Assembly (NCBI GenBank): GCA_934217675.1
Contig: CAKQCV010000098.1
Span: forward strand, 1 to 7,580
Length of the DNA: 7,580 nucleotides
Direction of reading: 5' to 3'
DNA from: an uncultured Prevotella sp.
GTDB taxonomy: Bacteria; Bacteroidota; Bacteroidia; Bacteroidales; Bacteroidaceae
Each line of letters opens with the position of its first letter. Position 1 is the stretch's first letter. The notes below the pieces were generated by a model, which ran no database searches, had not been told where the DNA came from, and was given only the letters and a program-made list of their open reading frames with translations. The position numbers and the translations under genes were made by a program. Below are positions 6,205-7,580 of the stretch, in pieces.

Positions 6205-7344
6205 ATGAATACATTGACAATTCTCATTATTGGAACATTCGCCATAAGTATGATTGCAGGGTTTTGTTTCATACCTTTTATACTTAATTTCTGCAAGAAA
6301 AACAAGCTCTACGATATACCAGACGAACGAAAAGTGCACCACACCGCCATACCAAGACTGGGCGGAATATCTTTCCTGCCAAGCATGCTCCTGGCTGCGA
6401 TTATTATGCTTCTCACATACGAAAGCATCACTGGAGAGCAGCAAATAATAATAAACCAATGGACGGCAAGCTGCATGATTAGCCTTTTCATTATATACAT
6501 AGTGGGAATAACCGATGATATAATAGGACTGAAGGCAAAGACAAAATTTATTTTCCAACTTATGGCGGCAAGCTTGCTGCCTTTGTCTAATCTGTATATA
6601 AATAATCTTCACGGATTCTGCGGAATATACGAAATTCCGTTTTTTATAGGTTTTCCCCTAACGGTGCTGTGTATTGCCTTTATCGACAATGCAATGAATC
6701 TTATTGACGGAATTGACGGACTGTCGGCAGGACTTGCCGTCATTGCACTATGCGGCTTTATCTATGGCTTTTACTGCATTCAACTTTATATATACTGCAT
6801 TCTTATTGCCGGACTGATAGGGATACTTATAGCTTACTTATACTATAATTTATTGGGGAAAGCAGAAAAGGGAATGAAGATTTTCATGGGCGACTCCGGA
6901 AGCCTTACGCTGGGATTTATGCTTAGCTTCTTTATCGTGAAATACTCCATGAGCCGTCCGGACCTTATTCCGGCAAACACTTACTGTATCAGTATCTTTG
7001 GCACTTCAATGCCCTACGAAAGGATTTGCCTCGCATTTGCATACACTCTGCTCATTGTGCCCACTTTCGACGTGTTTAGAGTGATTTTCGTCAGGCTATA
7101 CCATCACACACCGATTTTCAACCCTGACAAACGGCATATTCACCACAAGCTTTTAGCTCTTGGAATGACACAACATCAAGCTCTTTTTACTATCCTTGTG
7201 CTACAGATACTGTACATTGTTGTCAACGGACTGATGATGCCGCATTTCAACATCACTGTAATTGTTATCACTGATATAATTATCTTCACCACATTCAACG
7301 TGGCTGTAACCACAATCACAAAAAAAAGAAGCATGAACAAGTGA
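6205..7344 (+). CDS. WecA/TagO/MraY-family undecaprenyl-phosphate sugar-1-phosphate transferase
   Basis: An integral inner-membrane enzyme of 379 residues that transfers a sugar 1-phosphate, probably GlcNAc-1-phosphate, from a UDP-sugar to undecaprenyl phosphate. This is the first step of a lipid-linked surface polysaccharide such as O-antigen or capsule. Family motifs appear in order: DERKVHHTAIPRLGG (40-54), G-I-T-D-D (101-105) with the magnesium-binding Asp pair, NLIDGIDGLSAG (165-176), GDSGSLTLG (229-237) and the HIHH motif (311-314) after NPDKR. Together these fit the WecA/TagO branch better than MraY, which lacks the HIHH sequence. About ten to eleven hydrophobic helices are seen, with a very hydrophobic N-terminus (8-29). 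No glycosyltransferase, flippase or polymerase gene is next to it here, so it may serve a glycan encoded elsewhere. The start codon follows an A-rich leader with no Shine-Dalgarno sequence. The exact donor sugar cannot be told from sequence, so no symbol is given. Confidence 0.92.
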   Translation: MNTLTILIIGTFAISMIAGFCFIPFILNFCKKNKLYDIPDERKVHHTAIPRLGGISFLPSMLLAAIIMLLTYESITGEQQIIINQWTASCMISLFIIYIVGITDDIIGLKAKTKFIFQLMAASLLPLSNLYINNLHGFCGIYEIPFFIGFPLTVLCIAFIDNAMNLIDGIDGLSAGLAVIALCGFIYGFYCIQLYIYCILIAGLIGILIAYLYYNLLGKAEKGMKIFMGDSGSLTLGFMLSFFIVKYSMSRPDLIPANTYCISIFGTSMPYERICLAFAYTLLIVPTFDVFRVIFVRLYHHTPIFNPDKRHIHHKLLALGMTQHQALFTILVLQILYIVVNGLMMPHFNITVIVITDIIIFTTFNVAVTTITKKRSMNK

Positions 7345-7368
7345 TTGTCACTGGCAATGGCGGAATAA

Positions 7369-7400
7369 CTGCAAGAATTATCATCTTGCAGAAATTGTTT
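7369..7400 (+). terminator. Probable terminator of the WecA-like gene
   Basis: CTGCAAGA (7369-7376) and TCTTGCAG (7384-7391) are perfectly complementary over 8 bp with a 7-base loop, followed by AAATTGTTTT. It begins 24 bases after the stop codon at 7344. The T-tract is interrupted and starts four bases late, so termination may be partial. Confidence 0.6.
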
Positions 7401-7501
7401 TGAATTGAGAAAGCTGACGCTTAAAGAAGTAAAAGCCGACGGGTTAATAATAATAACTCGCTCTAAATTGGACTTTGATTGAAAATCAAGAAGTTGGGCG
7501 T

Positions 7502-7522
7502 TTACCTATATAATATAGGTAA
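7502..7522. repeat. Perfect odd-centred palindrome with 10-bp arms
   Basis: TTACCTATAT (7502-7511) and ATATAGGTAA (7513-7522) are exact reverse complements around the single base A7512. A dyad this long and with no loop is more like a protein-binding operator or cruciform than a terminator, since no T-run follows on either strand. Confidence 0.6.
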
Positions 7523-7529
7523 CAATATG

Positions 7530-7564
7530 GAAACGAGCGGACTTCTGCTCGTTTCTGTATTTTG
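7530..7564 (+). terminator. Terminator-like hairpin
   Basis: GAAACGAGC (7530-7538) and GCTCGTTTC (7547-7555) form a perfect 9-bp stem around an 8-base loop, then TGTATTTTG follows. The T-rich tail lies on the plus side only, so it most likely ends a plus-strand transcript: read-through from the WecA-like gene or a short RNA starting in the region before it. The tail is imperfect. Confidence 0.55.
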
Positions 7565-7580
7565 CAATATGCAAAGAACG

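Larger units (their letters stand above)
7401..7580. repeat. Gene-free 3' region with a cluster of hairpins
   Basis: No convincing gene is seen, but inverted repeats are packed closely. There is a 7-bp stem with one G-T pair (7440-7446 with 7454-7460), TTGATT/AATCAA around GAA (7475-7480 with 7484-7489) extended past a 2-base bulge by ACT/AGT (7472-7474 with 7492-7494), and the perfect palindrome at 7502-7522. The hairpin at 7530-7555 and TTTGCA/TGCAAA around ATA (7561-7566 with 7570-7575) complete the set. It may be a structured small RNA, a long 3' untranslated region, or regulatory DNA of a gene beyond the window. Confidence 0.5.

Noticed and set aside
7527..7580. ATG with an open frame of 18 codons to the window end
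   Set aside because: Its first part is the 9-bp terminator-like hairpin, the peptide (METSGLLLVS start) matches nothing I know, and all reading frames are open here by chance for 18 or more codons. It could be a real N-terminus only if the frame continues beyond 7580.
7506..7580. Minus-strand frames entering from the right edge and stopping at 7503-7508
   Set aside because: Two minus frames stop here and the third runs on to a TGA near 7488; none has a recognisable C-terminal domain, so a gene ending here cannot be supported.

Overview
The window looks like a chromosomal segment of a Bacteroidales bacterium, most likely Prevotella-like. The pointers are a phosphate-selective porin O/P homologue, a SerB with two ACT domains, two secreted GH28 pectinases, intergenic DNA rich in A and T, starts with no clear Shine-Dalgarno sequence, and a promoter matching the Bacteroidetes TTG / TAnnTTTG pattern. 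The genus is an inference; the phylum/order is better supported.

Layout. Bases 1-77 are the 3' end of the tmRNA gene (ssrA), followed by a strong hairpin terminator at 79-120. Bases 121-483 hold no gene but carry a cluster of GTGAGGG/CCCTCAC repeats. A promoter at 484-515 drives serB (568-1812, phosphoserine phosphatase), followed 48 bases later by a porin O/P gene (1861-2976), probably in the same transcript. On the minus strand lies a two-gene GH28 operon: 5987-4368 first, then 4354-2978, separated by 13 bases. Its last stop codon is one base from the porin stop codon, so the two units converge with no intergenic terminator. A 217-base divergent intergenic region (5988-6204) separates the operon from a WecA/MraY-family polyprenyl-phosphate sugar-1-phosphate transferase on the plus strand (6205-7344). 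The last 236 bases contain no convincing gene but at least six inverted repeats, including a perfect palindrome with 10-bp arms and a terminator-like hairpin.

Function. The genes are unrelated modules: ribosome rescue (tmRNA), serine biosynthesis (SerB), outer-membrane uptake (porin), pectin backbone breakdown (GH28 pair) and initiation of a lipid-linked surface glycan (WecA-like). Only the two GH28 enzymes clearly work together. They differ in active-site motifs, the downstream one lacking the Arg of the RIK motif, which suggests complementary specificities.

I see no defence system, mobile-element gene or CRISPR array. The least explained sequence is the hairpin cluster at 7369-7575 and the GTGAGGG repeats beside ssrA; neither is proven to be more than terminators or remnants.
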